DNA from: Pseudovibrio brasiliensis
GTDB lineage: Bacteria; Pseudomonadota; Alphaproteobacteria; Rhizobiales; Stappiaceae
Direction of reading: 5' to 3'
NCBI RefSeq assembly: GCF_018282095.1
Contig: NZ_CP074126.1
Coordinates: forward strand, 4,772,771-4,836,770
DNA: 64,000 nucleotides
Shown here: one piece after another, positions 54,666 through 64,000 of the stretch
Layout: the number at the start of each line of letters is the position of its first letter
How positions within the stretch are numbered: position 1 is the first letter of the stretch
The notes under the pieces: generated by a model
What the model saw: the letters and a program-made list of their open reading frames with translations, nothing else
Databases searched by the model: none
Told to the model about the DNA's origin: nothing
Program-made: the position numbers and the translations under genes

Positions 54666-55865
54666 TTAAAAGAAAGCCTGAAGGCCAGTCTGTGCACGAC
54701 CCAGAATCAGGGCGTGAACGTCATGCGTACCTTCATAAGTGTTGACGGTCTCAAGGTTCTGAGCATGGCGCATCACCATGAACTCCTCAGAGATGCCGTT
54801 ACCACCGTGCATGTCACGTGCCTGACGAGCGATGTCCAGCGCCTTGCCGCAGTTGTTGCGTTTCACGATGGAAATCATCTCTGGAGCAACGCGGCCTTCG
54901 TCAAATAGACGACCAACACGCAGGGAAGCCTGAAGGCCGAGTGAAATCTCGGTCTGCATGTCTGCCAGCTTCTTCTGGAACAGCTGTGTCTGTGCCAGTG
55001 GACGGTTGAACTGCTTGCGGTCCATACCGTATTGGCGAGCACGCATCCAGCAATCTTCCGCAGCGCCCAGCGCACCCCAGGAGATGCCGTAGCGAGCGCG
55101 GTTCAGACAGCCAAATGGACCTTTCAGACCAGAAACGTTAGGCAGCAGCGCATCTTCACCCACTTCCACGTTGTCCATCACGATTTCACCGGTGATGGAA
55201 GCACGCAGAGACAGCTTGCCCTCGATCTTAGGAGCGGAAAGACCTTCCATGCCCTTTTCAAGAACGAAACCGCGGATCTGGTTGTCATGCGCTTCAGACT
55301 TCGCCCAAACCACAAACACGTCTGCGATTGGGGAGTTGGAGATCCACATCTTGGAACCCGTGATGCGGTAGCCGCTCTCGGTCTTCACAGCGCGGGTGCG
55401 CATGCCAGCCGGGTCAGAGCCTGCATCTGGCTCGGTCAAACCAAAACAGCCAACGTATTCGCCGGAAGCAAGCTTCGGCAGATACTTCATGCGCTGCTCT
55501 TCAGAGCCGTAAGCGTAGATTGGGTACATCACCAGGGAGGACTGCACGCTCATCATGGAGCGGTAGCCGCTGTCGATGCGCTCAACTTCACGCGCAACCA
55601 GACCGTAAGCCACATAGGAAGCAGCAGAGCCACCATATTGCTCAGGAAGTGTCACGCCGAGAAGGCCCTGCTCGCCCATCTCGTTAAAGATGGAGCGATC
55701 AGTTTTCTCTTCGCGGTAAGCTTCCATCACACGCGGCAGAAGCTTTTCCTGAGCGTACGCACGCGCGCTTTCCATGATGAGGACTTCGTCTTCATTCAGC
55801 TGGTCGCGCATCAGGAACGGGTCTTCCCAATTGAAGACGCCTCCGCCTGTTGGATCACTACTCAT
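54666..55865 (-). CDS. gcdH: Glutaryl-CoA dehydrogenase
   Basis: 399 residues from the ATG at 55865 with AAGGA upstream. This acyl-CoA dehydrogenase oxidises and decarboxylates glutaryl-CoA to crotonyl-CoA at the end of lysine and tryptophan breakdown. Characteristic segments are [53 protein letters not shown] and the catalytic Glu in [19 protein letters not shown]. These fit GCDH better than other family members. It begins 12 bases after the aldehyde dehydrogenase stop; the two are probably an operon. Confidence 0.92.
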   Translation of the reverse strand: MSSDPTGGGVFNWEDPFLMRDQLNEDEVLIMESARAYAQEKLLPRVMEAYREEKTDRSIFNEMGEQGLLGVTLPEQYGGSAASYVAYGLVAREVERIDSGYRSMMSVQSSLVMYPIYAYGSEEQRMKYLPKLASGEYVGCFGLTEPDAGSDPAGMRTRAVKTESGYRITGSKMWISNSPIADVFVVWAKSEAHDNQIRGFVLEKGMEGLSAPKIEGKLSLRASITGEIVMDNVEVGEDALLPNVSGLKGPFGCLNRARYGISWGALGAAEDCWMRARQYGMDRKQFNRPLAQTQLFQKKLADMQTEISLGLQASLRVGRLFDEGRVAPEMISIVKRNNCGKALDIARQARDMHGGNGISEEFMVMRHAQNLETVNTYEGTHDVHALILGRAQTGLQAFF

Positions 55866-55877
55866 TCTCAAAATTCC

Positions 55878-57416
55878 TTATTCAACGTCAAACTTCACAC
55901 CCTGCGCCAATGGGAGAGCGCCGGAGTAGTTGATGGTGTTGGTTGCGCGGCGCATGTATGCCTTCCAGGCATCAGAGCCAGCTTCACGGCCACCACCAGT
56001 TTCCTTCTCACCGCCGAATGCACCGCCAATTTCAGCGCCGGACGGACCGATGTTGACGTTTGCAATGCCGCAATCAGAGCCAACAACAGAAACGAAGGTT
56101 TCAGCTTCACCCATGTCTTTGGTGAAGACGGAAGAAGACAGTCCAGCACCAACACCGTTCTGAATCTCAATCGCATCATCAAAGTCGGTGTAGCGAATGA
56201 CGTAAAGGATCGGAGCAAAGGTCTCTTCTAGAACAGGACCAACCTGACCTGGCATCTCAACGATCGCTGGCTGAACGTAGTAAGCATCCGGATATTCGTC
56301 AGCCATCACGCGCTGACCACCATGCACGGTACCGCCAGCCGCTTTCGCTGCTTCCAGAGACTTCTGCATGTTGTCGAATGCGTCTTTGTCGATGAGCGGA
56401 CCGATCAGCGTGCCTTCTTCAGTTGGAATGCCGATCTTCACAGAAGCATATGCCTTGATCAGACGTGGGATCAGCGCATCATAAACGCTGTCATGCGTGA
56501 TCAGACGGCGCAGAGTGGTGCAACGCTGGCCACAAGTACCCATTGCAGAGAAGGCTACGCCGCGCAGGGTCAGATCCAGATCAGCAGATGGGGTCACGAT
56601 TGCTGCGTTGTTGCCGCCCAGCTCAAGGATGGACTTGCCGAAGCGCTGTGCAACACGCGGGCCAACTTGACGGCCCATGCGGGTGGAACCGGTAGCGGAG
56701 ATAACTGGCACGCGCTTGTCGTCGACCAGAGTTTCTCCGATTTCACGACCACCCTGAATGACTTCCAGCAGGCCTTTTGGTGCATCATCACCAAACTTCG
56801 CAGCCGCACGCTCATAAAGCGCCTGAACAGCCATTGCTGTCAGAGGAGACTTTTCAGATGGCTTCCAGACAACAGAGTCACCACAAACAAATGCCAGTGC
56901 TGCGTTCCAGGACCAGACTGCAACCGGGAAGTTGAATGCGGAAATCACGCCAACAACGCCGGATGGATGCCAGGTTTCCATCATACGGTGACCTGGACGC
57001 TCGGTCGCAATGGTCAGGCCGTAAAGCTGACGGGAAAGTCCAACTGCAAAGTCGCAGATGTCGATCATTTCCTGGACTTCACCCAGACCTTCAGAGGTGA
57101 TCTTACCTGCTTCTAGGCTCACCAACTTGCCAAGGTCGTCTTTGTAGGTGCGAAGTTCTTCACCCAGTAGGCGAACCAGCTCACCGCGGCGCGGTGCAGG
57201 CAGCTTGCGCCACTCTTTGAAAGCGTCATGCGCACGACCAATCGCAGCGGAGGTTTCCTCAACGCTGTCTTCCTTGATCATCGCCAGTGTTTCACCGGTG
57301 TTTGGAGAGGTTGCAGCCAGAGTGCCACCTTCCAATGCAGCGCGGGCAACACCCATACGCTCCATGAGTTCAATTGTTTCTTCTGCGAATTTCACGGTAT
57401 CCAGACCTACGGTCAT
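55878..57416 (-). CDS. amaB: L-aminoadipate-semialdehyde dehydrogenase (ALDH7 family)
   Basis: 512 residues from the ATG at 57416 with GGGGA upstream. It resembles ALDH7 (antiquitin) enzymes, which oxidise alpha-aminoadipate semialdehyde in lysine catabolism. NAD-binding and active-site segments are GVVGVISAFNFPVAVWSWN, VWKPSEKSPLTA, SATGSTRMGRQV, LELGGNNAAIV (catalytic Glu) and GTCGQRCTT (catalytic Cys). The C-terminal GGAFGGEKETGGGREAGSDAW is typical of ALDH7. Its position before gcdH supports lysine degradation. A neighbouring LysR gene is divergent. Confidence 0.88.
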   Translation of the reverse strand: MTVGLDTVKFAEETIELMERMGVARAALEGGTLAATSPNTGETLAMIKEDSVEETSAAIGRAHDAFKEWRKLPAPRRGELVRLLGEELRTYKDDLGKLVSLEAGKITSEGLGEVQEMIDICDFAVGLSRQLYGLTIATERPGHRMMETWHPSGVVGVISAFNFPVAVWSWNAALAFVCGDSVVWKPSEKSPLTAMAVQALYERAAAKFGDDAPKGLLEVIQGGREIGETLVDDKRVPVISATGSTRMGRQVGPRVAQRFGKSILELGGNNAAIVTPSADLDLTLRGVAFSAMGTCGQRCTTLRRLITHDSVYDALIPRLIKAYASVKIGIPTEEGTLIGPLIDKDAFDNMQKSLEAAKAAGGTVHGGQRVMADEYPDAYYVQPAIVEMPGQVGPVLEETFAPILYVIRYTDFDDAIEIQNGVGAGLSSSVFTKDMGEAETFVSVVGSDCGIANVNIGPSGAEIGGAFGGEKETGGGREAGSDAWKAYMRRATNTINYSGALPLAQGVKFDVE

Positions 57417-57726
57417 TGAAGTCCCCAAACTGTGAGAGATGCTAAATTCGTTATTTGAACAGAGTGTCTCTTGTCCGGACCATCGGTAAAAGCTACGTCT
57501 TTTCCATTATTCATTCGCATATGGAATGACTGATAATTTCGTCTGGATCTTGCGTCGGGAAGAAAACTGCTTAAAATCAGTAAGATAATAATGGGTGCCG
57601 GCCTATTTAAGATTCTGTTTTACGAAGGAGATGATGCCAGATAGAACGAAATTTAATCGTGTTGGCTGTGCCTAACCTCGCGATTTCAGGAGTTTCGAGC
57701 TGTCCACGGCATCATGAGAGGTCAGG
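57417..57726. other. Divergent promoter region between amaB and LysR genes
   Basis: About 310 bases with no gene. It includes nested inverted repeats (57502-57529) about 90 bases before the amaB start. Confidence 0.5.
57502..57529. promoter_or_regulatory. Nested inverted repeats, likely LysR-type binding site
   Basis: TCATTC-N7-GAATGA (57511-57529) is a perfect dyad; TTCCAT-N13-ATGGAA (57502-57526) overlaps it. The T-N11-A spacing within the dyad fits LysR-type sites. Confidence 0.5.
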
Positions 57727-58650
57727 ATGAAGCGTGGTTTTATCCCCCCGATTGATTGTTTGATTGCTTTTGAAAGCGCTGCGCGACATGGCAGTTTCAC
57801 CCGCGCCGCAGAAGAACTGTTCCTGACACAAGGCGCAGTGAGCAAACAGGTGCGCTTGTTGGAGGGGCGTCTGGGCGTAGAGCTGTTCAAACGGATTCGC
57901 CAACGCATTGTTCTGACGGATGCCGGACGCATTTACCTGCACGACATCCGCGGCACGCTGGAAAAGATGACCAGCGCCACCCGTCAGGTGATGTCCTTTG
58001 CTGGTAGTGAGGATGTGCTCAATGTCGCCGTCCTCCCAACCTTCGGTACCCGCTGGCTCGCCCGCCGCCTCCCGCGCTTCCATGAGCGCTACCCGGAAGC
58101 CAGCTTCAACCTCTCAGTCCGCCTGCGCCCCTTTGATTTCTCGGTAGAGCCATTCGACGGTGCCATCCATTATGGCGAACCCGTGTGGGCTGGCGCCATT
58201 GCAGAGCCGCTGTTTCAGGAAGAGGTCATTCCGGTCGCTTCCAGAGCCTTCCGCGACAGACACAGTCTGCGCACGCCGGAGGATCTGGTGGATGTCATGC
58301 GCCTGCACCAGTCAACCCGCCCGGATGCTTGGCAAAAGTGGTTCTCTCTGGCAGGTGTCGAAACAGATGGAGCGTTCCAGGGCCCGCGCTTCGATCAGTT
58401 CACCATGATCTCACAGGCCGCCGCCTCCGGCCTGGGCGTTGCTCTTGTGCCAAAGTTCTTTATCGAAGAAGAACTCGCCGCAGGAACTCTGGTCCGCCTG
58501 TTCGATATCAGCCTAAAACTCTCCTCCGCCTACCACTTCGTCTACCCGGAAAACCGCACCCTCCGCCCTGTGGTGAAGTCCTTCAAGGCATGGCTTCAGG
58601 AAGAGGCTCAGGAACAGCAGGTGGATAGGGAGACGCTGCTACCGCAGTAG
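57727..58650 (+). CDS. LysR family regulator, GcvA/GcdR-like
   Basis: 307 residues. The N-terminal DNA-binding domain reads FESAARHGSFTRAAEELFLTQ and GAVSKQVRLLEGRLG, the GcvA-type pattern. The effector domain has LNVAVLPTFGTRWLARRLPRF. In Pseudomonas a similar regulator, GcdR, sits beside gcdH and activates glutarate genes. Here it is divergent from amaB-gcdH with an inverted repeat in the shared region. Control of these genes is therefore likely, but that is inference from position. AGG precedes the ATG. Confidence 0.88.
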   Translation: MKRGFIPPIDCLIAFESAARHGSFTRAAEELFLTQGAVSKQVRLLEGRLGVELFKRIRQRIVLTDAGRIYLHDIRGTLEKMTSATRQVMSFAGSEDVLNVAVLPTFGTRWLARRLPRFHERYPEASFNLSVRLRPFDFSVEPFDGAIHYGEPVWAGAIAEPLFQEEVIPVASRAFRDRHSLRTPEDLVDVMRLHQSTRPDAWQKWFSLAGVETDGAFQGPRFDQFTMISQAAASGLGVALVPKFFIEEELAAGTLVRLFDISLKLSSAYHFVYPENRTLRPVVKSFKAWLQEEAQEQQVDRETLLPQ

Positions 58651-58826
58651 TGGGGAGCTGCAATATTGAGCGCCCACCAAACTTGCTTGAGTGCATCTGA
58701 AAGACGGAAGTTTGCGGTTTATTTTATTAATAGCCGCAGGCGACCATAAATTATACTTTTATTTCAAAGAGATAACATCTCGCCATAGAAGGTTACTGTA
58801 CATTCGCTCAATTGAAGGGATGAAAC

Positions 58827-59162
58827 ATGAACTTCACTATGAAATCAGGAATATCCTTGTTGTTTCTCGTTGGCTTTGTTGCGGCTCAGCCTGTTTCAGC
58901 TAAGCAAGCTCGGTGTTTTACATCCGATGATGGTGAGTATGATTGTGAGTTCAAGATCACTGATAACAAAGGTAGCTTTGAGGTAACTGCGGCAGGTAAA
59001 CCCAAAATGATTTTGATGATTGATCCTCCCGGCGTTGCCTATGGCTGGGCTGACTTTGGCACGGGGCGTAATGTATTCCTGCCAGGCAAATACTACAGAC
59101 AAGATACAGATAAGGCATGCTGGGTGAATGACACGACAAATGACAAGATCTGTGTTTGGTAA
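58827..59162 (+). CDS. Small secreted protein, unknown
   Basis: 111 residues with a signal peptide (MNFTMKSGISLLFLVGFVAA, cut probably after VSAKQ or PVSA). The mature chain of about 85 residues has four Cys (RCFTSDD, YDCEFK, ACWVND, ICVW) that could form two disulfides, and beta-prone sequence throughout. AAGGG lies eight bases before the ATG. I do not recognise the family. It lies between the LysR gene and a convergent GNAT gene and has no clear partner. Confidence 0.7.
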   Translation: MNFTMKSGISLLFLVGFVAAQPVSAKQARCFTSDDGEYDCEFKITDNKGSFEVTAAGKPKMILMIDPPGVAYGWADFGTGRNVFLPGKYYRQDTDKACWVNDTTNDKICVW

Positions 59163-59202
59163 CTCATTTGGATACTAGTGGAGCTGCTTTGCTTCTGGCT
59201 CC

Positions 59203-60057
59203 CTACCCCAGCTCATAACTCGCAAAGCTATAGATTTTGTCCAGTGGCAGGTTGGGGTCCTGTCCTTTATACATTCTGGCGGTAGCGAACACGGGTGATA
59301 GGTCGTAGCGTTCTGCCAGTTTGACGGCCTGTTCGTTGGGTAAGGGCAGGTCAATGTTGATCATTTGCCCCTTTGCGCTGCCAGCCAATGCACGGAAGAT
59401 GAGATCTGCGCCTTCAGGCGTTTCTGCCGCCATTGGGCCAATGCGGAAGCCATCTCGCGCCGCGCGGATAACGCCGTAACCCTGCACACTTCCATTCTCA
59501 ACCAGATAAACACCGCGCCGCATCGGGTTCATGGGCTCAAGCCATCGCTCCAGAAAGGCCGCACGCTCTGCGGGGAAGTAGTTGCGGTCATACTCGATGA
59601 TGCTGGGCAGAATGCCTTTGCCGATAATGGAGATACGCTGATCCATAGGCATGGTGACATCAGACAGGCCGCTGTAACGCATGTTCCGGTGGGCCAATGT
59701 AAAACCGGATTTGGCATAATTGTCTTGCTCTTCAACCACCCCATCAAGACCAATGGTCCGCCCTTCCAGACGCCGCATGGCGGCATTCCATATCAACGCA
59801 CCTAGGCCCTGCTTACGAAACTCCGGGTGGCAGATGTAAAAGCCGAGAAAGCCAAAGGCCTCGCCGTACTTTACCGCAGAGACCATCGAAACCAGCTGAT
59901 TGTTCAGATAACAGCCCAGATACCCTTCAGGGTCCGCCGCATAATAGGAAGGAGCATCATCCTCACCCGGATTCCAGCCTTCAGATGCGGCCCAATCCAA
60001 CATGGTCAGAATGCCATCCTCGTCCATAATGCGAATATCAGTATCTTGCGGAGCCAT
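59203..60057 (-). CDS. Two-domain GNAT family N-acetyltransferase
   Basis: 284 residues. The N-terminal GNAT domain has GFYICHPEFRKQGLGALIW, the acetyl-CoA loop R/Q-x-x-G-x-G/A. The second half, from about residue 150, resembles the Acetyltransf_18 extension (YLVENGSVQGYGVIRAARDGFRIGP, read in parts as QGYGVIRAARDG and RIGPMAAET). This pairing is common in uncharacterised GNAT proteins. The acceptor is unknown. Confidence 0.85.
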   Translation of the reverse strand: MAPQDTDIRIMDEDGILTMLDWAASEGWNPGEDDAPSYYAADPEGYLGCYLNNQLVSMVSAVKYGEAFGFLGFYICHPEFRKQGLGALIWNAAMRRLEGRTIGLDGVVEEQDNYAKSGFTLAHRNMRYSGLSDVTMPMDQRISIIGKGILPSIIEYDRNYFPAERAAFLERWLEPMNPMRRGVYLVENGSVQGYGVIRAARDGFRIGPMAAETPEGADLIFRALAGSAKGQMINIDLPLPNEQAVKLAERYDLSPVFATARMYKGQDPNLPLDKIYSFASYELG

Positions 60058-60294
60058 TGAGAGCCTCTTTCATCAACCCGGCATAGTTGAAGTGTAAACA
60101 GACAGGAAAGATCAGCGTAGCGCATTATGGTTAAAGAGGAGATGAAGGGGTTTCATCTAAATCGACGCAGCGGAACCGGTCACCTGAAGAACTTTATGAG
60201 GAAAAGAAACCGGACGCGATAAATTGCAGATGGAGCCTTCGAAAAATCCGATAATCTGACGCACATATCGCTCACATGGGTAGGAGACGTCGCG

Positions 60295-61401
60295 ATGAAG
60301 GTTCATGGTAAGGCATACCGTTCTATTTGGCCGCTGGAAGCTGGTAAAACAGTCGGGATCATCGACCAGACGCGCCTCCCCCATCGTTTTGTTGAGGTCG
60401 AGCTGCGCAATCTGGAAGACGCAGCCGTTTCTATCAAAGACATGTGGGTCCGCGGTGCACCGCTGATCGGCGCAACAGCGGCCTTTGGCGTGGCGCTGGA
60501 AATGGCAAGAGACCCAAGCGATGCCTCGCTGGATAATGCATGGGAGGTTCTGCACGCCACTCGCCCCACAGCAATCAACCTGCGCTGGGCGCTGGACGAC
60601 ATGCGCAGCCGCCTTTCTAAATTGCCACTGGAGCAACGCGCAGACGCAGCGTGGCAGCGTGCCGTTGAGGTTTCTGATGAAGACGTGGCCTGCAACGAGT
60701 CCATCGGTAAGCACGGCCTCAAGCTCATCGAAGAGATCGCCGCACAAAAGAGCCCGGGTGATACCATCAATATCCTGACCCACTGCAACGCTGGTTGGCT
60801 GGCGACAGTGGACTGGGGCACTGCCACCTCTCCAATTTATCATGCCCATAACAAAGGCTTGAAGGTCCATGTCTGGGTCGACGAAACCCGCCCACGCAAT
60901 CAGGGCGCTGGCCTCACGGCTTGGGAGCTGGGCGAGCATGGCGTGCCTCACACACTGTTGGTCGATAACGCTGGCGGCCACCTTATGCAGCACGGCATGG
61001 TGGACCTGTGCATCGTCGGCACCGACAGAACCACTGCACACGGGGATGTCTGCAACAAGATCGGCACCTACCTCAAAGCGCTTGCGGCCCATGACAACGG
61101 CGTACCGTTCTACGTGGCGCTCCCTTCCTCCACTATCGACTGGACGGTCGCAGACGGCCTGAAGGAGATCCCGATCGAAGAACGTGGCGGCGAGGAAGTT
61201 GCATGGATCAGCGGTGAAACAGCTGCTGGTGATGTCGAGAAGGTGCGCATCTGTCCGCCGGAAACCCCACTCTCCAACTTTGCATTTGACGTAACACCAT
61301 CCAAATACGTCACCGCTCTGATCACCGAACGCGGTGTCTGCGCGGCAAGCAAAGAAGGGCTTGCAGGGCTGTTCCCAGAGCGGGTGAACGCCACCGCCTG
61401 A
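60295..61401 (+). CDS. mtnA: S-methyl-5-thioribose-1-phosphate isomerase
   Basis: 368 residues. MtnA converts methylthioribose-1-phosphate to the ribulose form in methionine salvage. Family motifs are [37 protein letters not shown] (catalytic Cys), [39 protein letters not shown] (catalytic Asp region) and [26 protein letters not shown] precedes the ATG. No other methionine-salvage gene is adjacent, so the rest of the pathway or the alternative MTA shunt must be encoded elsewhere. Confidence 0.95.
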   Translation: MKVHGKAYRSIWPLEAGKTVGIIDQTRLPHRFVEVELRNLEDAAVSIKDMWVRGAPLIGATAAFGVALEMARDPSDASLDNAWEVLHATRPTAINLRWALDDMRSRLSKLPLEQRADAAWQRAVEVSDEDVACNESIGKHGLKLIEEIAAQKSPGDTINILTHCNAGWLATVDWGTATSPIYHAHNKGLKVHVWVDETRPRNQGAGLTAWELGEHGVPHTLLVDNAGGHLMQHGMVDLCIVGTDRTTAHGDVCNKIGTYLKALAAHDNGVPFYVALPSSTIDWTVADGLKEIPIEERGGEEVAWISGETAAGDVEKVRICPPETPLSNFAFDVTPSKYVTALITERGVCAASKEGLAGLFPERVNATA

Positions 61402-61491
61402 TAGAACTAAGACAAACGGCTACCTTGCCGCTAAGCGATCACTCTTCAATGTTAGGGCAGAAATCCAAGTCGATTTTATTGGGAGGGACAT

Positions 61492-62265
61492 ATGTCCTAC
61501 GAGAATATTCTGGTTGAGACACGCGGCAAGATTGGCCTGATTACGCTAAATCGCCCGAAAGTACTGAATGCACTGAACAGCGACCTGATCGCTGAGCTCG
61601 ATGAAGCGCTGAATGTGTTTGATCGCGATCCTGAAATTGGTGCAACCGTTATCACCGGCTCCGAAAAGGCTTTCGCCGCAGGTGCTGACATTAAAGTGAT
61701 GGCAGAATACGACTATCCGCAGACCTATCTGATGGACTTCATCACCAGCTGGGACCAGATCGCGCAGAAGCGTAAGCCAATCATCGCAGCTGTTGCAGGC
61801 TTCGCGCTGGGCGGTGGGTGTGAGCTTGCTATGATGTGTGATTTCATTCTGGCAGCGGAATCTGCTCAGTTTGGCCAGCCAGAGATCAAACTTGGCGTTA
61901 TGCCAGGTGCAGGTGGTACACAGAGATTAACAAGGCTTGTTGGCAAGTCCAAAGCAATGGAAATGTGCTTGACAGGCCGTATGATGGATGCAGCTGAAGC
62001 TGAGCGGTCCGGCCTTGTCTCCCGCGTTGTTGCAAATGACGATCTGGTCGACGAAGCACTCAAAGCTGCTGAAAAGATTGCAAGTTTCTCGACTCCAATT
62101 GTTATGATGACGAAGGAAAGTGTAAACCGTTCTTACGAAGTAACCCTTGCAGAAGGTATTCGTTTTGAGCGTCGCTTGTTCCATTCTATGTTTGCAACCA
62201 GCGATCAAAAAGAAGGTATGAAGGCCTTCATTGAAAAGAGAAAACCTGAATTCGAAGACGGATAA
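61492..62265 (+). CDS. Enoyl-CoA hydratase
   Basis: 257 residues of the crotonase family, with GGGAGG before the ATG. Oxyanion-hole and catalytic segments are [34 protein letters not shown] and [24 protein letters not shown], with both catalytic Glu residues in place (CELAM and QPEIK). It is a short-chain enoyl-CoA hydratase and could hydrate the crotonyl-CoA produced by GcdH. It lies directly upstream of rpsT, as in several alphaproteobacteria. Confidence 0.93.
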   Translation: MSYENILVETRGKIGLITLNRPKVLNALNSDLIAELDEALNVFDRDPEIGATVITGSEKAFAAGADIKVMAEYDYPQTYLMDFITSWDQIAQKRKPIIAAVAGFALGGGCELAMMCDFILAAESAQFGQPEIKLGVMPGAGGTQRLTRLVGKSKAMEMCLTGRMMDAAEAERSGLVSRVVANDDLVDEALKAAEKIASFSTPIVMMTKESVNRSYEVTLAEGIRFERRLFHSMFATSDQKEGMKAFIEKRKPEFEDG

Positions 62266-62443
62266 GCCGATTTTGGGCAGGTCTACACCTTTTTTCATTG
62301 ACGAGGCTAAGACTCCCAACTATAAGCGCTCCACAACCGGTGGCGGATTTTGTTCGTCACTGAATTCGTTTGACCGGGGCGGCTCTGGGCGGCCTCGTTC
62401 GCGATTTGAAAACAGTTCTTACTGACAGATCAGGACAGAGCCC

Positions 62444-62710
62444 ATGGCCAACACTCCTTCGGCCAAGAAGGCGGCACGTAAAATTGCCCGCCAGACGGCC
62501 ACTAATAAGGCTCGCCGTAGCCGCGTACGTACATACGTTCGTAAAGTGGAAGAAGCAATTGTCGCGGGTGACCAGACAGCTGCTAACGAAGCATTCAAAG
62601 TTGCACAGCCTGAAATCATGCGTGCATCTACTAAAGGCGTTCTCCATGCGAACACTGCGTCTCGCAAGGTATCCCGTCTGAATGCTCGCATTAAGGCACT
62701 CGGCGCCTAA
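62444..62710 (+). CDS. rpsT: 30S ribosomal protein S20
   Basis: 88 residues, highly basic. The sequence begins [18 protein letters not shown] and continues [16 protein letters not shown], ending [20 protein letters not shown]; these are the S20 signatures. It binds the 5' domain of 16S rRNA early in small-subunit assembly. AGGA lies about eight bases before the ATG. A strong terminator follows. Confidence 0.98.
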   Translation: MANTPSAKKAARKIARQTATNKARRSRVRTYVRKVEEAIVAGDQTAANEAFKVAQPEIMRASTKGVLHANTASRKVSRLNARIKALGA

Positions 62711-63378
62711 TCCAAGTTTTTTGGACTAAAAAAGCCCGGTCGTATGGCCGGGCTTTTTTGTTAGCTGGATAAGCTTACCCTAGGATAAAACTGGGGCATT
62801 TTCGCGGCGGATAGCCTGTGGAATAGTCTCGGAGCCTGTCAAGGAAAACCCTAAAAAAACAATAGGTTAGCTCTAGGTTAAAATTGTCGCAGTTGAAAAG
62901 AGCAGATTCTTGGCGAGTCAAGTGACGGCCGGATAATTTTTTTTTATTCGCCTTAGCCACCCGCCATTAACCAAGTGCATATGAAGAAAGTTGTTGAGTT
63001 CACTGCTTTTTGCCGAACTTAGCCGTTGACGAGATATGGGCTTGACCTTGCGTCACAGAAAGGGCATTTGCGTTTTGTAAACTTTCCGCTATTGCGGGAC
63101 CAAAATCGGCTGTGTATGGTCAAGAAGAAGTCGGGTTGCTACCCGATCCCAGCATACAAGTTAGAAGAATCGAACCAGGGTCGGGCAAGGCTGGTCAGAA
63201 GGCGTAAAGTCTAGACGTTGCATTTTATAGTAATTGCAATCTAGGCTACTAGAGTTGTTGCGTCATTTTGCTGCTTTTATTGCTTTCCCCTTTTGATTTT
63301 TCTTGAAATTCGATTTTGAGTCTTTTTATAGTGGCCCACTCATTTGGGTGAGTTAACGTAATGCGTCTAGGTTAGTAA
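62711..63378. other. Gene-free region between rpsT and the rhodanese gene
   Basis: About 670 bases, AT-rich in places (run of ten T at 62937-62946), with no gene I can support. A TCGGGT/ACCCGA hairpin lies at 63131-63146. Only a weak DnaA-box-like TGTGGAATA (62817-62825) was seen, so I do not call an origin although dnaA is probably near. A small RNA is possible (TTGAC at 63042). Confidence 0.45.
62728..62760 (+). terminator. Terminator of rpsT
   Basis: AAAAAAGCCCGG pairs with CCGGGCTTTTTT (12 bp, 8-base loop), giving a U-run of six. A small TCCAA/TTGGA hairpin lies just before it (62711-62725). Confidence 0.92.
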
Positions 63379-63825
63379 ATGGAAGTTTCTATGCATGAGG
63401 CCTATGCAGGCGATCGAAACGTAACGGATGTTTTCGAGAGCTTGAAAGCTGATAGTTCTGCAACTCTTGTAGATGTGAGAACCAACGCTGAATGGACCTT
63501 TGTTGGCATACCTGATCTTTCCATGTTGGGTAAGGAAGTCATCCTCGCTGAATGGCAGGGATTCCCGTCCAACGGCCCTCATGAGGGCTTTACGAGTCAA
63601 CTTTCTGACCTTCTGACGCAAAAAGGACTTGACCAAAACGCTGCAATCTACTTTTTGTGCCGCTCTGGAGTACGAAGTAAGGCAGCAGCGATTGCAATGA
63701 CAGCCCTTGGCTATACAAACTGCTACAACGTGGCAGATGGCTTTGAAGGCGGTCATGATGCTGAAGGTCATCGAGGCTCGGTTTCTGGGTGGAAGGCGCA
63801 AGGCCTTCCGTGGAGCCAAGGATAG
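63379..63825 (+). CDS. Rhodanese-like domain protein
   Basis: 148 residues, a single rhodanese domain. The active-site loop is YFLCRSGVRSKAAAIAM, with Cys as persulfide carrier. Upstream are SATLVDVRTNAEWTFVG and ILAEWQGFP. The C-terminal GFEGGHDAEGHRGSVSGWKAQGLPW is typical of this small bacterial type. An alternative start is the ATG at 63391 with GGAA upstream. The role is probably sulfur transfer, but no partner is adjacent. Confidence 0.9.
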   Translation: MEVSMHEAYAGDRNVTDVFESLKADSSATLVDVRTNAEWTFVGIPDLSMLGKEVILAEWQGFPSNGPHEGFTSQLSDLLTQKGLDQNAAIYFLCRSGVRSKAAAIAMTALGYTNCYNVADGFEGGHDAEGHRGSVSGWKAQGLPWSQG

Positions 63826-63965
63826 CTCCCAAGAAATATTAGAATTAAGCAACGGTGCGTGGGCGTCGCACCGATGTGATGTTTTTGTCTAATGACAACG
63901 AAGTAAAAAGCGTCTGGTACAACAAAGCTCAAAATGAGCGAATTTGATTTAAAGGTTGGGTATCT

Positions 63966-64000
63966 GTGGCGGAATACCCAACGGCTGCAAGGAGGCGAGC
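63966..64000 (+). CDS. First codons of a downstream gene, possibly dnaA
   Basis: A GTG at 63966 opens a frame reading (M)AEYPTAARRRA to the window edge, with AAAGG about ten bases upstream. In many alphaproteobacteria dnaA follows rpsT, so it may be dnaA. Eleven residues are too few to tell. Confidence 0.3.
   Translation, partial: MAEYPTAARRR

Noticed and set aside
60157..61092. A 311-residue frame antisense to mtnA
   Set aside because: It is a shadow of mtnA codon use.
63160..63185. GAATCGAACC looked like the T-loop of a minus-strand tRNA
   Set aside because: Flanking bases do not form the T stem, acceptor stem or anticodon arm.
63026..63214. A 62-residue frame between rpsT and the rhodanese gene
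   Set aside because: Weak start, basic random-looking translation and no ribosome-binding site.
62760..63378. Possible chromosomal origin near a presumed dnaA
   Set aside because: No cluster of DnaA boxes could be found; only one weak match. In many alphaproteobacteria the origin lies near hemE instead.

Overview
The window looks like chromosomal DNA of an alphaproteobacterium. The evidence is the hrcA-rph-rdgB-hemW block, the order penicillin-binding-protein activator / rsmI / yraN / gshB, an ornithine-lipid acyltransferase (olsB), an MmcB gene under an alphaproteobacterial GTTC-N7-GTTC LexA box, a DUF2852 protein, and a palindromic repeat of the kind common in Rhizobiales. Codon use and family resemblance suggest a marine Stappiaceae/Pseudovibrio-like organism. 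That genus-level guess is inference. I see no insertion sequence, prophage, CRISPR array, tRNA or rRNA.

Layout. 1-3.7 kb: end of a secreted protein gene, a membrane acyltransferase, a DUF2092/small secreted protein pair, and a divergent SDR/TetR pair with a duplicated operator. 4.4-11 kb: polA, a DUF3883 nuclease-like protein, a GNAT enzyme and a periplasmic M2 dipeptidase. 11-18 kb: a Tat-exported amine oxidase, wrbA, an MFS carrier, aqpZ and a TonB-dependent receptor. 18-25.5 kb: moeB and hrcA facing away from rph-rdgB-hemW, then an intracellular PHA depolymerase carrying a helix-hairpin-helix tail, and DUF2852 behind a hairpin that hides its ribosome-binding site. 25.6-36.8 kb: a YgjP-type metalloprotease, PBP1A, olsB behind a PhoB-like box, a hybrid histidine kinase, a ComM/YifB ATPase, gshB, yraN and rsmI. 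37-45 kb: LpoA-like lipoprotein, VOC protein, coaBC, GMC oxidoreductase, mmcB, an odd alpha/beta hydrolase and an RhlE helicase. 45-50 kb: a HlyU/SqrR-like ArsR regulator, a DedA-PAP2-LssY fusion and polyphosphate:AMP phosphotransferase. 50-59 kb: a gene resembling type III secretion effectors (SifA/SopD-like N-terminus), an aldo-keto reductase with divergent LysR, and a lysine-degradation-like set (FAD oxidase, glutaryl-CoA dehydrogenase, aminoadipate-semialdehyde dehydrogenase, divergent LysR). 59-64 kb: GNAT, mtnA, enoyl-CoA hydratase, rpsT, a rhodanese, and the first bases of a further gene that by synteny may be dnaA.

Most of the window is housekeeping DNA. The most unusual items are the SifA/SopD-like effector candidate at 49.8-50.7 kb, the hairpin sequestering the DUF2852 start, the PhoB-like promoter of olsB, the SOS box of mmcB, the PhaZ-HhH fusion and several clean inverted-repeat operators. 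All function calls rest on motif recognition by eye; no database search was possible.
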